Origin: Oleispira sp963851095
GTDB taxonomy: Bacteria; Pseudomonadota; Gammaproteobacteria; Pseudomonadales; Oceanobacteraceae
DNA: 64,000 bases
Direction of reading: 5' to 3'
Assembly (NCBI GenBank): GCA_963851095.1
Contig: CAWKOX010000020.1
Span: forward strand, 1 to 64,000
Every line of letters begins with the position of its first letter. Position 1 is the stretch's first letter. The translations under genes were made by a program, and so were the position numbers. The notes under the pieces were generated by a model. It saw nothing but the letters and a program-made list of their open reading frames with translations. It searched no databases and was not told the origin of the DNA. Below are positions 28,059 through 36,590 of the stretch, piece by piece.

Positions 28059-29105
28059 ATGATAACCGAAACCCCGTTAGTGATCGAATCTTTAACCGAT
28101 ATTAGTCAGTCTCCAGAATCCGATAGCTGGAATCAGGTGCTCGCAGGGGCAACCAAGAAGGTTGAAACACTTCTCCAACAGCTCGACATTCCAGTCTCAG
28201 AGCTCACGCTACGCCAGCAGGCTTGTCTTGATTTTCCCTTATTAGTGCCTCAGCCTTTTATCGATAAAATGGAACATGGCAATGCCCAAGACCCTCTGTT
28301 ATTACAGGTACTTCCTCAGCGAGAAGAGCTGGAAGCAGCCGAAGGCTTTATTAATGATCCACTTGCGGAAAAACACAGCAATTTGCAAAAAGGGATTATT
28401 CACAAATATCATGGCCGCGTCCTAGTATTACTCAGCACGGGCTGTGCTATTAATTGCCGTTACTGTTTTCGACGTCACTTTGCTTACAGTGAAAACCGAA
28501 TTGGCAAGAATGATTGGCAAGGTATTCTAGATTACGTCAGCCAAGACCCCACCATTGAAGAGCTTATTCTAAGCGGCGGTGATCCGCTGATGTTAAGCGA
28601 TCAACAGCTCAAAAAATTCATTCAGCAGGCTGAGGCAATCCCTCACTTGCAACGTCTGCGTATCCATACACGCCTACCTGTGGTCATTCCACAACGTATT
28701 ACCACTACATTAATCAATATTTTACATTCATGCCGGTTTAGTTGTGCGATAGTGCTGCACATTAATCACAGCCAAGAGCTAGATCCTATATTAATCAAGG
28801 GGTTAGACTCGTTAAGGCGTGCTGGTATTACCTTATTAAATCAGGCGGTCTTACTGCGTGATATAAACGATAATCTAGAGACTCAAATAGACTTAAGTAA
28901 AGCCTTATTTGCGGCTGGCATTCTGCCCTATTATTTACATTTATTGGATAAAGTGACGGGCGCCCATCACTTTAACGTTAGTGAAGAAGACGCTCTGGTA
29001 TTACATCAACAACTATTATTGAAACTGTCGGGATACTTAGTGCCAAAGCTCGTTAAGGAAGAATCTGGCAAAGGGAGCAAAACCCCACTAGTATTGATAT
29101 CCTAG
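28059..29105 (+). CDS. epmB: EF-P beta-lysylation protein EpmB (lysine 2,3-aminomutase family)
   Basis: 348 residues from the ATG at 28059, with AAAAAAGAA just upstream; an earlier ATG at 28023 adds twelve residues. The radical-SAM motif CAINCRYCFRRHF (about 137-149) has the CxxxCxxC spacing, and the SGGDPLM motif binds SAM. The Lys near LLDKVTGAHHF is the PLP site. It turns L-alpha-lysine into beta-lysine for EpmA. It is divergent from efp, whose start codon is only 57 bases away. Confidence 0.94.
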   Translation: MITETPLVIESLTDISQSPESDSWNQVLAGATKKVETLLQQLDIPVSELTLRQQACLDFPLLVPQPFIDKMEHGNAQDPLLLQVLPQREELEAAEGFINDPLAEKHSNLQKGIIHKYHGRVLVLLSTGCAINCRYCFRRHFAYSENRIGKNDWQGILDYVSQDPTIEELILSGGDPLMLSDQQLKKFIQQAEAIPHLQRLRIHTRLPVVIPQRITTTLINILHSCRFSCAIVLHINHSQELDPILIKGLDSLRRAGITLLNQAVLLRDINDNLETQIDLSKALFAAGILPYYLHLLDKVTGAHHFNVSEEDALVLHQQLLLKLSGYLVPKLVKEESGKGSKTPLVLIS

Positions 29106-29234
29106 AGTAAGCAAATAGTGGCGAGACAGAAATAAACAGGTTAGTCTGTGGTGGTTTTAGTATGGATAATAAAACATCCGCTATAATTAAGACTATAGAC
29201 ATGGTTAATTTGCATTAGTGGTAATAAAAAAGGC

Positions 29235-31037
29235 ATGGAAAGCAATAGAACACCGATAAAACTACACGTACCCAGCCCGACTCAGCAACAGTTGTCTTTT
29301 TGCCAGGCAAATGTCGATGGGATTACGAATTGGGCGAAGAATCTTCCCATGGCCAATACTGGGGAAGCGGCAAGGCAGTTATATCAAGCCATTCGTGAGT
29401 TGAATCAATTACACGCTCAACCTTTATTACGCTTCAAATTACTCGAGGTCATGCGCCCTTATATTTACTCAATAGGCACATTGCTCGCAAAACATTTTTT
29501 ACAAACCTCAGTATCGCTAAACGAACGACAGTTAAAAATTGCTAACCTGAGCCAGTCGTTACAAGCTCACCTCGCCACAGGCTATAAACTCGTCGTGGTT
29601 GATAGCATCGCTACATTGTCTCCCAGTGACAAACCCTCAAAAATAGTAACGACCTCTATTCATAGGGCGATCACGGATACCACCAGCACGATCTTGAGAG
29701 CGTTCCAACTATATTGTCACCCTCCAGAACATGCATGGTCTGAAATTAATCAGCTATTTTTCTTGGCTAAACTTCGCGATTTAGAAAATTTTAAAGTTAA
29801 CGACACCCAAAACCGCTACCTCAGTACCAGCGATATCAGCGCAGCCTTTATCCGTGCACATTTATTAGGCACCGCTAAACCAAATAATTTGCGCCAACAA
29901 GATCTTATTCAACTGTACGATGCAACAGAGCTTTGGGCTCATAGGGTCTACATCACCGACAGTGATGATGAATCTGCATTGTTCATTATTAATCTGCACC
30001 GAGACCGTGTAGCTCAATATCGTCAACATTTACGCGATGAGCAAAAACCCCTCTTTTACAGTTTGAATACTTCGGGCTTAGTTGAAGATTTGACCTCTTA
30101 TGCGGCGAATCCTCAAGGCACTTCGAATATCACCGTTCCTGGTAAAATGACGGACAATTTACTAACCCATGCCATTCAAGCCTGGGGGATTCATTGGCAA
30201 CGCTCGTTCCGCAGAATGCCGACAGATGGCAACTTACGTCTGTGTATTGGTCTAAGTGCCACTCATTATTATGTGGCGGGCAAAAAAGATTTCGAAAAAG
30301 TCAAAGCTGAGCTGCGTCCTTTAGAAACTGAAAAACGCCCTGGGGCCGATATAGATACTGGCAAGCGCTCTAGCGGCGATGTTTGGGATGGCGCTTTTGA
30401 TGCTGGTGGTTCTGCTATACCTGAAAACAGCAATATGAATCTTGATACGATAGATTTCATAAATAAGCATAAACAAGAAGATGAACTCGATACCACCATT
30501 AAGTACCCCGCTCATGAAGTTAGCTTAATTAATACCAGCCCAGGCGGTTATTGTCTGCAATGGTTAGGAGAGTTGCCCGCGAGCATTCAAGCAGGGGAAA
30601 TCCTTGGTATCCAAGAGGCAGGCGTTCAACACTGGGCTATTGCCGCTATTCGATGGATACGTCATTTAGGAAAATCAGGAACCCAGCTAGGCATCGAATT
30701 ATTAGCACCTAAAGCCGAAGCGGGTGCTGCACAACTTCTACAAAAAACAGGCAATAACGGCGATTATATGCGTTCTCTGCTCTTACCTGGGATTAAAGCG
30801 ATTGCCCAGCCGGCGACACTTATTTTACCGCGTATGCCTTTTCGTACCGGTAATAAAGTGCACCTTATGCACCTAGATAATCACGGCCGATATCAATTGG
30901 TTAAACGCATTATTTCAACCAATAGCTTCAGTCAATTCCAGTTCAGAGACAGTGGTATTAAACCTACTGCTCAAACTCTGCATCAGGATAGTGAACTAAA
31001 AGATGATGACTTTGACTCCTTATGGAATAAGTTGTGA
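29235..31037 (+). CDS. fimW: PilZ-like c-di-GMP effector, FimW-type
   Basis: 600 residues, mostly helical in the first 270, then a mixed region with an acidic low-complexity linker (about 365-415). The C-terminal part (about 425-560) has a PilZ-like NTSPGGYCLQWLG stretch, corresponding to the (D/N)xSxxG motif, and LGIELLAPKAEAG. Adjacency to the FimX-like gene mirrors Pseudomonas aeruginosa PA4958 (FimW) and PA4959 (FimX), where FimW is a c-di-GMP receptor for surface-induced pilus assembly. The name rests on this synteny and domain pattern rather than on an alignment. Confidence 0.62.
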   Translation: MESNRTPIKLHVPSPTQQQLSFCQANVDGITNWAKNLPMANTGEAARQLYQAIRELNQLHAQPLLRFKLLEVMRPYIYSIGTLLAKHFLQTSVSLNERQLKIANLSQSLQAHLATGYKLVVVDSIATLSPSDKPSKIVTTSIHRAITDTTSTILRAFQLYCHPPEHAWSEINQLFFLAKLRDLENFKVNDTQNRYLSTSDISAAFIRAHLLGTAKPNNLRQQDLIQLYDATELWAHRVYITDSDDESALFIINLHRDRVAQYRQHLRDEQKPLFYSLNTSGLVEDLTSYAANPQGTSNITVPGKMTDNLLTHAIQAWGIHWQRSFRRMPTDGNLRLCIGLSATHYYVAGKKDFEKVKAELRPLETEKRPGADIDTGKRSSGDVWDGAFDAGGSAIPENSNMNLDTIDFINKHKQEDELDTTIKYPAHEVSLINTSPGGYCLQWLGELPASIQAGEILGIQEAGVQHWAIAAIRWIRHLGKSGTQLGIELLAPKAEAGAAQLLQKTGNNGDYMRSLLLPGIKAIAQPATLILPRMPFRTGNKVHLMHLDNHGRYQLVKRIISTNSFSQFQFRDSGIKPTAQTLHQDSELKDDDFDSLWNKL

Positions 31038-31049
31038 CACACAGTGTCA
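31035..31049 (+). promoter_or_regulatory. Small palindrome at the fimW stop, before fimX
   Basis: TGACAC and GTGTCA surround a three-base spacer and include the TGA stop of the fimW-like gene. It stands about 85 bases before the fimX-like start and could be an operator or a short RNA hairpin; it is too short to be a terminator. Confidence 0.3.
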
Positions 31050-31134
31050 AAATGTGACTTATTTTACACTTTTTACCTGTCATTTAAGTCCACCCACCTT
31101 ATAATCAGCATTCACTGTACAAGAGTTTCATTAC

Positions 31135-33231
31135 ATGCATTTTGCTAGTAGTCGAGATACGCTCCATTTATTGCTATTGACTCACAAACAAAGCGACGCT
31201 GAAGACTTAGTTAGCCTATTACGCAACTCAGGTCGTGCGACTCGCGCTCACATGGTTTCCTCACTGGATGATTTTAATGCTCAAATTCAAGAAAAATCTT
31301 GGGATTTGGTATTAGCGGAACCTAAAGCTCAAGACATTGAGCCGAAAGAGTTATTCAAGCAAATAAAACGTCTCGATAAAGATCTGCCTGTGATCATCCT
31401 TGCTGAAGATGTTGACCCAATGCAGCTCGAGTTTTATCTGAAACTTGGAGCTTGCGATGTGGTGCCTGAAGATGAAAGTAATTTACTATCATTAGTGATT
31501 CAACGTGAATTATCCAATCTCAATAGCCGCAGAACCCTACGAACGACTCAGGTTAAATTGCGTGATGCAGAAAAGCGCTGCCAATCTTTATTAGAAAGCT
31601 CTAAAGATGCCATCACCTACATTCATGACGGTATGCATATTTATGCCAACCAAGCTTACTTAGACCTATTTGGTTACCATTCTGTGGATGATCTTGAAGG
31701 CATGCCTGTTATGGATATGGTTGCCAGTAGCGACCAAGAAAATCTAAAGCAATCATTAAAAAGTTTCTTAACAACCGGCGGTAATGTTGACCTGAATTAC
31801 AGCGGTTTGAAAACCGATGACACTCAATTTCCGCTAACCATGTCTCTGTCTGCGGGAACTTATGCTGACGAGCCGTGCACCCAAATTGTTATCCGTGCCC
31901 TTTCGGGCAATGCCGACCTAGAAGCAAAACTAAAAGAAATCAGCAGCCGTGATCTATTAACAGGCCTTCACAACAAACCGTATTACATTGAACAACTAGA
32001 AACAGCGGTTGATCGCGCGGTTTTAAAAGGCAATACCAGTGCTGCTATATACATCAACATAGATAATTACGGCAAAATAAAATCTAAAGTCGGCATAAAC
32101 AACTCCGATAGCGTACTTTGCAGTGTCGCCAATTACTTAAAATCAGCAATAAACAAAGAAGATACATTAGCTCGCGTAGGTGAAGATGTATTTGCTTGGA
32201 TCAGACCTGACATTAATGCTGAGCAAGCACTCGCAACAGCAGAAGAATTTCGAGGTGGCATAGAGCACTTAGTCATCGATGCTCACTCTCAAACAGTCAC
32301 CATCACTGCCAGCATTGGCGTTGCGTTAATTAACGATAGCTGCAGTGAGCCGGGAGAAATATTACAGCGTGCCCATCAAGCTTCTGATGCCGTTCGTAAT
32401 GATCAAGGTCATGAAAGAGGGAATGGAGTTCACCTGTTTGTTGCTGAAGAAGCGGCCCCTGATAATAGCGAAGATGGTATTGAGCAACAGGTTCTAGAAA
32501 CGCTAAAAACAAACTCATTTAATTTGTTATTTCAGCCATTAATCAACTTAAAAGGTGATGAGCAAGAGCATTACGAAACTCTACTACGTATGCCCCAAAG
32601 CAATGGTCAAGAAGTTTCCGCAGGGGATTTCTTGAATGGTTTTATTATTAGTGAAGACCTCAAGCGTAAGATTGATCGCTGGGTAATACTGCATTCAACC
32701 AAACTGCTAAGTGAACACCGACAGCAGAATATGAATACCCGTTTATTCGTTAATTTGACCGCTGCATCATTGATGGATAAAACGTTAACAAGCTGGATTG
32801 GCGTGGCGCTTAAAGCAGCCAAGCTCGATAAAGACTCAGTCATTTTTCAGTTTCATGAAGAAGATGCCACCAAGTTTTTAACCCAAGCCCAAGAATTTAC
32901 CGCCAACCTTAAAGAGAACGGTTACTCATGCTCTCTATCCCGCTTTGGTTGTGCCTTAAAGCCGTTCCAGACATTAAAGCACTTAAGCCTCGATTACGTG
33001 AAAGTGGACGGTTCATTTACGCATGAGCTTAATAAACCAGAATCTTTGGCAACCCTAAAAGAAGTCTTAGCGGAATTGCATGAACAAGACATAAAAACCA
33101 TTGTGCCATTAGTTGAGTCTGCGACAGCCGTTGCCTCACTATGGCAATTAGGCACCCATTTCATTCAAGGCTACTACGTACAAGCGCCACAAACTGGCAT
33201 GGCTTACAATTTCTCGGATGATAACGAGTAG
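31135..33231 (+). CDS. fimX: FimX-like REC-PAS-GGDEF-EAL protein with degenerate catalytic motifs
   Basis: 698 residues, close to FimX. Order: receiver-like domain (5-125), PAS (150-255), GGDEF (270-430) and EAL (460-690). The GGDEF signature site reads VGEDVF and the EAL site reads ETLLRM, so neither synthesis nor hydrolysis of c-di-GMP is expected; FimX likewise uses its EAL domain as a c-di-GMP receptor to promote type IV pilus assembly at the pole. The receiver also lacks the normal phospho-Asp context (LVLAEPKAQ). Twitching control is inferred from family knowledge. Confidence 0.85.
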   Translation: MHFASSRDTLHLLLLTHKQSDAEDLVSLLRNSGRATRAHMVSSLDDFNAQIQEKSWDLVLAEPKAQDIEPKELFKQIKRLDKDLPVIILAEDVDPMQLEFYLKLGACDVVPEDESNLLSLVIQRELSNLNSRRTLRTTQVKLRDAEKRCQSLLESSKDAITYIHDGMHIYANQAYLDLFGYHSVDDLEGMPVMDMVASSDQENLKQSLKSFLTTGGNVDLNYSGLKTDDTQFPLTMSLSAGTYADEPCTQIVIRALSGNADLEAKLKEISSRDLLTGLHNKPYYIEQLETAVDRAVLKGNTSAAIYINIDNYGKIKSKVGINNSDSVLCSVANYLKSAINKEDTLARVGEDVFAWIRPDINAEQALATAEEFRGGIEHLVIDAHSQTVTITASIGVALINDSCSEPGEILQRAHQASDAVRNDQGHERGNGVHLFVAEEAAPDNSEDGIEQQVLETLKTNSFNLLFQPLINLKGDEQEHYETLLRMPQSNGQEVSAGDFLNGFIISEDLKRKIDRWVILHSTKLLSEHRQQNMNTRLFVNLTAASLMDKTLTSWIGVALKAAKLDKDSVIFQFHEEDATKFLTQAQEFTANLKENGYSCSLSRFGCALKPFQTLKHLSLDYVKVDGSFTHELNKPESLATLKEVLAELHEQDIKTIVPLVESATAVASLWQLGTHFIQGYYVQAPQTGMAYNFSDDNE

Positions 33232-33239
33232 TCTTCCCT

Positions 33240-33264
33240 GCGCTTTGTACTGATTACAAAGCGC
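33240..33264. terminator. Hairpin after the fimX-like gene
   Basis: GCGCTTTGTA and TACAAAGCGC form a perfect 10-bp stem with a five-base loop, nine bases after the stop codon. The T-run is absent, so termination strength is uncertain. Confidence 0.55.
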
Positions 33265-33351
33265 AACTCTGCTACAATTCTTGCAAACCGCTTTACCCTT
33301 ATTATTGATTTGAGCCAATTTTAACGGCTCTCGACAAGTGAGACTTTAAAA

Positions 33352-35187
33352 ATGCCAGTATATCGCAGCAAAACCTCCACTGCCGGCCGTAATATGGCGG
33401 GCGCTCGTGCTCTATGGCGCGCCACAGGTATGAAAGACGATGATTTTTCCAAGCCAATCATTGCAATCGCCAACAGCTTTACCCAATTTGTACCAGGGCA
33501 CGTACACCTTAAAGACATGGGCCAATTAGTTGCTCGTGAAATCGAAAAAGCCGGTGGCGTAGCCAAAGAATTCAATACCATTGCCGTTGATGACGGTATC
33601 GCAATGGGTCACGACGGTATGCTTTATAGCTTGCCAAGCCGTGAACTAATTGCTGATTCTGTTGAATACATGGTTAACGCTCACTGCGCCGATGCCATTG
33701 TTTGTATTTCTAACTGCGACAAAATCACACCGGGAATGCTATTAGCGTCATTACGCTTAAACATCCCTGTAATCTTCGTATCCGGCGGCCCAATGGAAGC
33801 GGGTAAAACCAAGCTTTCTGAGCATAAGCTAGATCTAGTTGACGCAATGGTTATTGCGGCTGATGACGAAGCATCTGATGAGAAAGTAGCCGAATTCGAA
33901 CGTAGCGCTTGTCCTACTTGTGGCTCTTGCTCAGGTATGTTCACCGCTAACTCAATGAACTGTTTGATGGAAGCTTTAGGTTTGGCTTTGCCAGGTAACG
34001 GCTCTACTTTGGCAACTCACTCTGACCGCGAACAGCTTTTCTTGAAGGCTGGTCGCCAGATCGTTGAAAACGCTAAGCGTTATTACGAAGAAGATGATTA
34101 CTCGGTACTGCCACGTTCAATCGCCAACTTCAAAGCGTTTGAAAACGCAATGACCCTAGACATCGTGATGGGGGGTTCTACCAATACCATTCTTCACTTA
34201 TTGGCTGCGGCGCAAGAAGCTGAAATGGACTTTGATCTGAAAGACATCGACCGTCTTTCACGTAAAGTTCCACAACTGTGTAAAGTTGCGCCAAACTCGC
34301 CGCTTTATCATATGGAAGACGTTCACCGCGCTGGCGGTATCTTCGGTATTTTAGGTGAAATTGATCGTGCAGGCTTATTGCACAACGACTTACCAACAGT
34401 ACACAGCAAAAGCATGAGCGAAGCTTTGGATACGTGGGATATTATGCGTAATCCATCTCCAGAAGTAATCGAATTTTACCGTGCGGGTCCTGCAGGTATT
34501 CCAACACAAACCGCGTTTAGCCAAAGTACTCGTTACCCAACCGTTGATGGTGACCGTGAAAATGGCTGTATTCGTAACCTTGCCAATGCCTACTCTACAG
34601 AAGGTGGTTTAGCCGTTTTATACGGAAACATTGCCTTAGACGGCTGCGTTGTAAAAACTGCGGGGGTTGATGAATCAATCCACGTTTTCCACGGTAAAGC
34701 GAAGATTTTTGAATCTCAAGATAGCGCAGTTGCCGGCATCTTGGCTGACGAAGTGAAAGAAGGCGATATTGTTATCATTCGCTACGAAGGTCCTAAAGGC
34801 GGCCCAGGTATGCAAGAAATGCTATACCCAACGTCTTACCTGAAATCTAAAGGTTTAGGGGCTGCCTGTGCCTTGCTAACCGATGGTCGTTTCTCTGGTG
34901 GTACTTCTGGCCTATCCATTGGTCACTGTTCTCCAGAAGCCGCTTCTGGTGGCGCTATTGGCTTATTAGAAGAAGGTGATGAGATCATCATTGATATTCC
35001 AAGCCGCAGCATCAATGTACAGCTAACGGATGAAGAGCTTGCGTCTCGCCGCACGGCACAAGATGCTAAAGGCTGGAAGCCCGTTGAAGATCGCCCTCGT
35101 AAAGTGAGCAGCGCGTTGAAAATCTACGCTAAGTTTGCGACAAGTGCCGATAAAGGTGCTGTTCGTGATTTAAGCTTATTGGATTAA
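33352..35187 (+). CDS. ilvD: Dihydroxy-acid dehydratase
   Basis: 611 residues, full length. Cluster-binding Cys residues occur in CISNCDKITPGM (about 122-133) and ACPTCGSCSGMFTANSMNCLMEALG (about 190-215). GRFSGGTSGLSIGHCSPEAA near residue 520 is the second family signature. It converts dihydroxy acids to 2-keto acids in isoleucine/valine synthesis, using an iron-sulfur cluster. It is monocistronic, ending at a strong hairpin. Confidence 0.98.
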   Translation: MPVYRSKTSTAGRNMAGARALWRATGMKDDDFSKPIIAIANSFTQFVPGHVHLKDMGQLVAREIEKAGGVAKEFNTIAVDDGIAMGHDGMLYSLPSRELIADSVEYMVNAHCADAIVCISNCDKITPGMLLASLRLNIPVIFVSGGPMEAGKTKLSEHKLDLVDAMVIAADDEASDEKVAEFERSACPTCGSCSGMFTANSMNCLMEALGLALPGNGSTLATHSDREQLFLKAGRQIVENAKRYYEEDDYSVLPRSIANFKAFENAMTLDIVMGGSTNTILHLLAAAQEAEMDFDLKDIDRLSRKVPQLCKVAPNSPLYHMEDVHRAGGIFGILGEIDRAGLLHNDLPTVHSKSMSEALDTWDIMRNPSPEVIEFYRAGPAGIPTQTAFSQSTRYPTVDGDRENGCIRNLANAYSTEGGLAVLYGNIALDGCVVKTAGVDESIHVFHGKAKIFESQDSAVAGILADEVKEGDIVIIRYEGPKGGPGMQEMLYPTSYLKSKGLGAACALLTDGRFSGGTSGLSIGHCSPEAASGGAIGLLEEGDEIIIDIPSRSINVQLTDEELASRRTAQDAKGWKPVEDRPRKVSSALKIYAKFATSADKGAVRDLSLLD

Positions 35188-35203
35188 TTCTTCAATAAAA
35201 CCC

Positions 35204-35238
35204 ACAAAGGTATTTACGCTAATGTTAAATACCTTTGT
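35204..35238. terminator. 13-bp hairpin between ilvD and the next lipoprotein gene
   Basis: ACAAAGGTATTTA and TAAATACCTTTGT pair perfectly around a nine-base loop. It ends seven bases before the AAGGA ribosome site of the next gene, so it may also affect that gene's translation. Confidence 0.6.
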
Positions 35239-35255
35239 TCTCCCAAGGAACGATT

Positions 35256-36521
35256 ATGCTGCGTCCACTTTTGTTAACCGTCTTATTTACAAGCATACTG
35301 ACTACAGGTTGCGCCAGCAAACGCCTTGCTCAGAATGAAAACTATGACCTCTCCGCATTAGAAAAAGCCTCTGAGTTTGAAGGCGACTCCGAAAAAGCCC
35401 TGATGGAAGCTGAAGTAAAATACGAAGCTGCACTTAATGCAGATATGAATTTCTATGCACCACTGCATATGATTCAAGCCAATGAAGCTCTAGCGGCTGC
35501 GCGCATTGCTGAGTTAAAGGGGTTACAGAGCGAAAGTATTATTGCCTCTGCAAAAGTTATTACCTTATTGCAGTTTGCCAATAATAATAAGCAAAAAGTT
35601 GAAGTTATATTAAAGCCTCTTCTTCAACAGAAACTCATACTGGAACAATTGAACAGTCCCCGAGTTTTACCTGATGAATTTGAAGATAGCCTAGAAGATA
35701 TTAAAGACTTAATTACCAAAATTGAAGAGGGTGAAAAAGATATCACGCCTTCTGAAATCGAATCAGTTCTCAAAGACCTAAACCAACTCGAGCTCGATAC
35801 ATTACTTGAGATTCATTGGCAACCAGCTCAAGAAACTCTAGATAAAGCCGAAGATGAAGATGCAGATAAGTTTGCACCTAAGACATTCTTAGTGGCAGAA
35901 ACACTGGTTGAGAAAACCGAAGAAGAAATTCGCCTTCAATACTCAAACCGGGAATTAGTAAGTGAAAAAGGGCTTGCTGCATTAAGGTCAGCTCAACATG
36001 CACTTTATGTTGCTCGCGATGCAGAACAATTATTAAAACTTAATCATGAAAAAGCAGAAGAAGCAGTATTAAGATTTGAATCGCTATTAGCCCAGATCGG
36101 CGTGACATTAAAAGCTCAAGACGTTCGCCACATGGCTTTGAAAGACCAAGCGACTGCATTAGCACAAAATGCTGAAACTCAAGCTAGCCGTTTAATTGTT
36201 CCGTTACAAAAGCGAATTGCTGAGCTAGAAAAACAATTATCCTATCAAAAGGTAACTAACGAAACGTCCACAGACGTTGCTATTAAAGCCTTAGATACTG
36301 ATATTTCAGAAGTTGTTGAGACACCAGAAGTTGTTGAGACACCAGAAGTTGTTGAGACTCCAGTAGTTGTTGAGACTCCAGTAGTTGTTGAGACTCCAGT
36401 AGTTGTTGAGACTCCAGAAGTTGTTGAGACTCCAGAAGTTGTTGAGACACCAGGAGTTGTTGAAGCACCAGGAGTCATTGAGGCTCCCACAACTATTGAA
36501 GAGCCTAAAACAACAGATTAA
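35256..36521 (+). CDS. Helical lipoprotein (DUF4398-like) with a C-terminal hexapeptide repeat tail
   Basis: 421 residues from the ATG at 35256 (AAGGA seven bases upstream). Lipobox TTGC marks the acylated Cys about residue 19. Residues 45-110 (APLHMIQANEALAAARIAELKGLQSE) resemble DUF4398, and the rest to about 340 is long charged helix, possibly coiled coil. The tail is eleven near-identical hexapeptides (EVVETP, VVVETP, then GVVEAP and TTIEEP). A periplasmic spacer or peptidoglycan-spanning tether is plausible but unproven. Confidence 0.82.
   Translation: MLRPLLLTVLFTSILTTGCASKRLAQNENYDLSALEKASEFEGDSEKALMEAEVKYEAALNADMNFYAPLHMIQANEALAAARIAELKGLQSESIIASAKVITLLQFANNNKQKVEVILKPLLQQKLILEQLNSPRVLPDEFEDSLEDIKDLITKIEEGEKDITPSEIESVLKDLNQLELDTLLEIHWQPAQETLDKAEDEDADKFAPKTFLVAETLVEKTEEEIRLQYSNRELVSEKGLAALRSAQHALYVARDAEQLLKLNHEKAEEAVLRFESLLAQIGVTLKAQDVRHMALKDQATALAQNAETQASRLIVPLQKRIAELEKQLSYQKVTNETSTDVAIKALDTDISEVVETPEVVETPEVVETPVVVETPVVVETPVVVETPEVVETPEVVETPGVVEAPGVIEAPTTIEEPKTTD
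36309..36506 (+). repeat. 18-bp in-frame tandem repeat (11 units) in the lipoprotein tail
   Basis: Units of the type GTTGTTGAGACACCAGAA repeat eleven times. The first eight differ only at single positions (ACA/ACT and GAA/GTA), while the last three have drifted. The near identity suggests recent slippage expansion. Each unit is a multiple of three, so copy-number changes keep the frame. Confidence 0.93.
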
Positions 36522-36589
36522 TCATCCCGTTAGTAGGGCTTACTTTTAGGGAAGCTCTACTAATCTGAATTTTAGAATCTGGGATGATT
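36520..36589. terminator. Nested hairpins between convergent genes
   Basis: Outer arms AATCATCCC (36520-36528) and GGGATGATT (36581-36589) enclose an inner stem TTAGTAGGGCT/AGCTCTACTAA (36530-36540 and 36553-36563, one G-U-type mismatch). The structure lies between the stop codons of the converging lipoprotein and regulator genes and likely ends both transcripts. Confidence 0.65.
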
Positions 36590-36590
36590 A

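Noticed and set aside
36245..36490. Open frames on the minus strand across the EVVETP repeat
   Set aside because: They arise because an 18-base repeat keeps any stop-free frame open; the low-complexity products (STTSGV and SQQLLE units) have no start signals.
36309..36506. CRISPR-like array
   Set aside because: The repeats are contiguous 18-base coding units without spacers.
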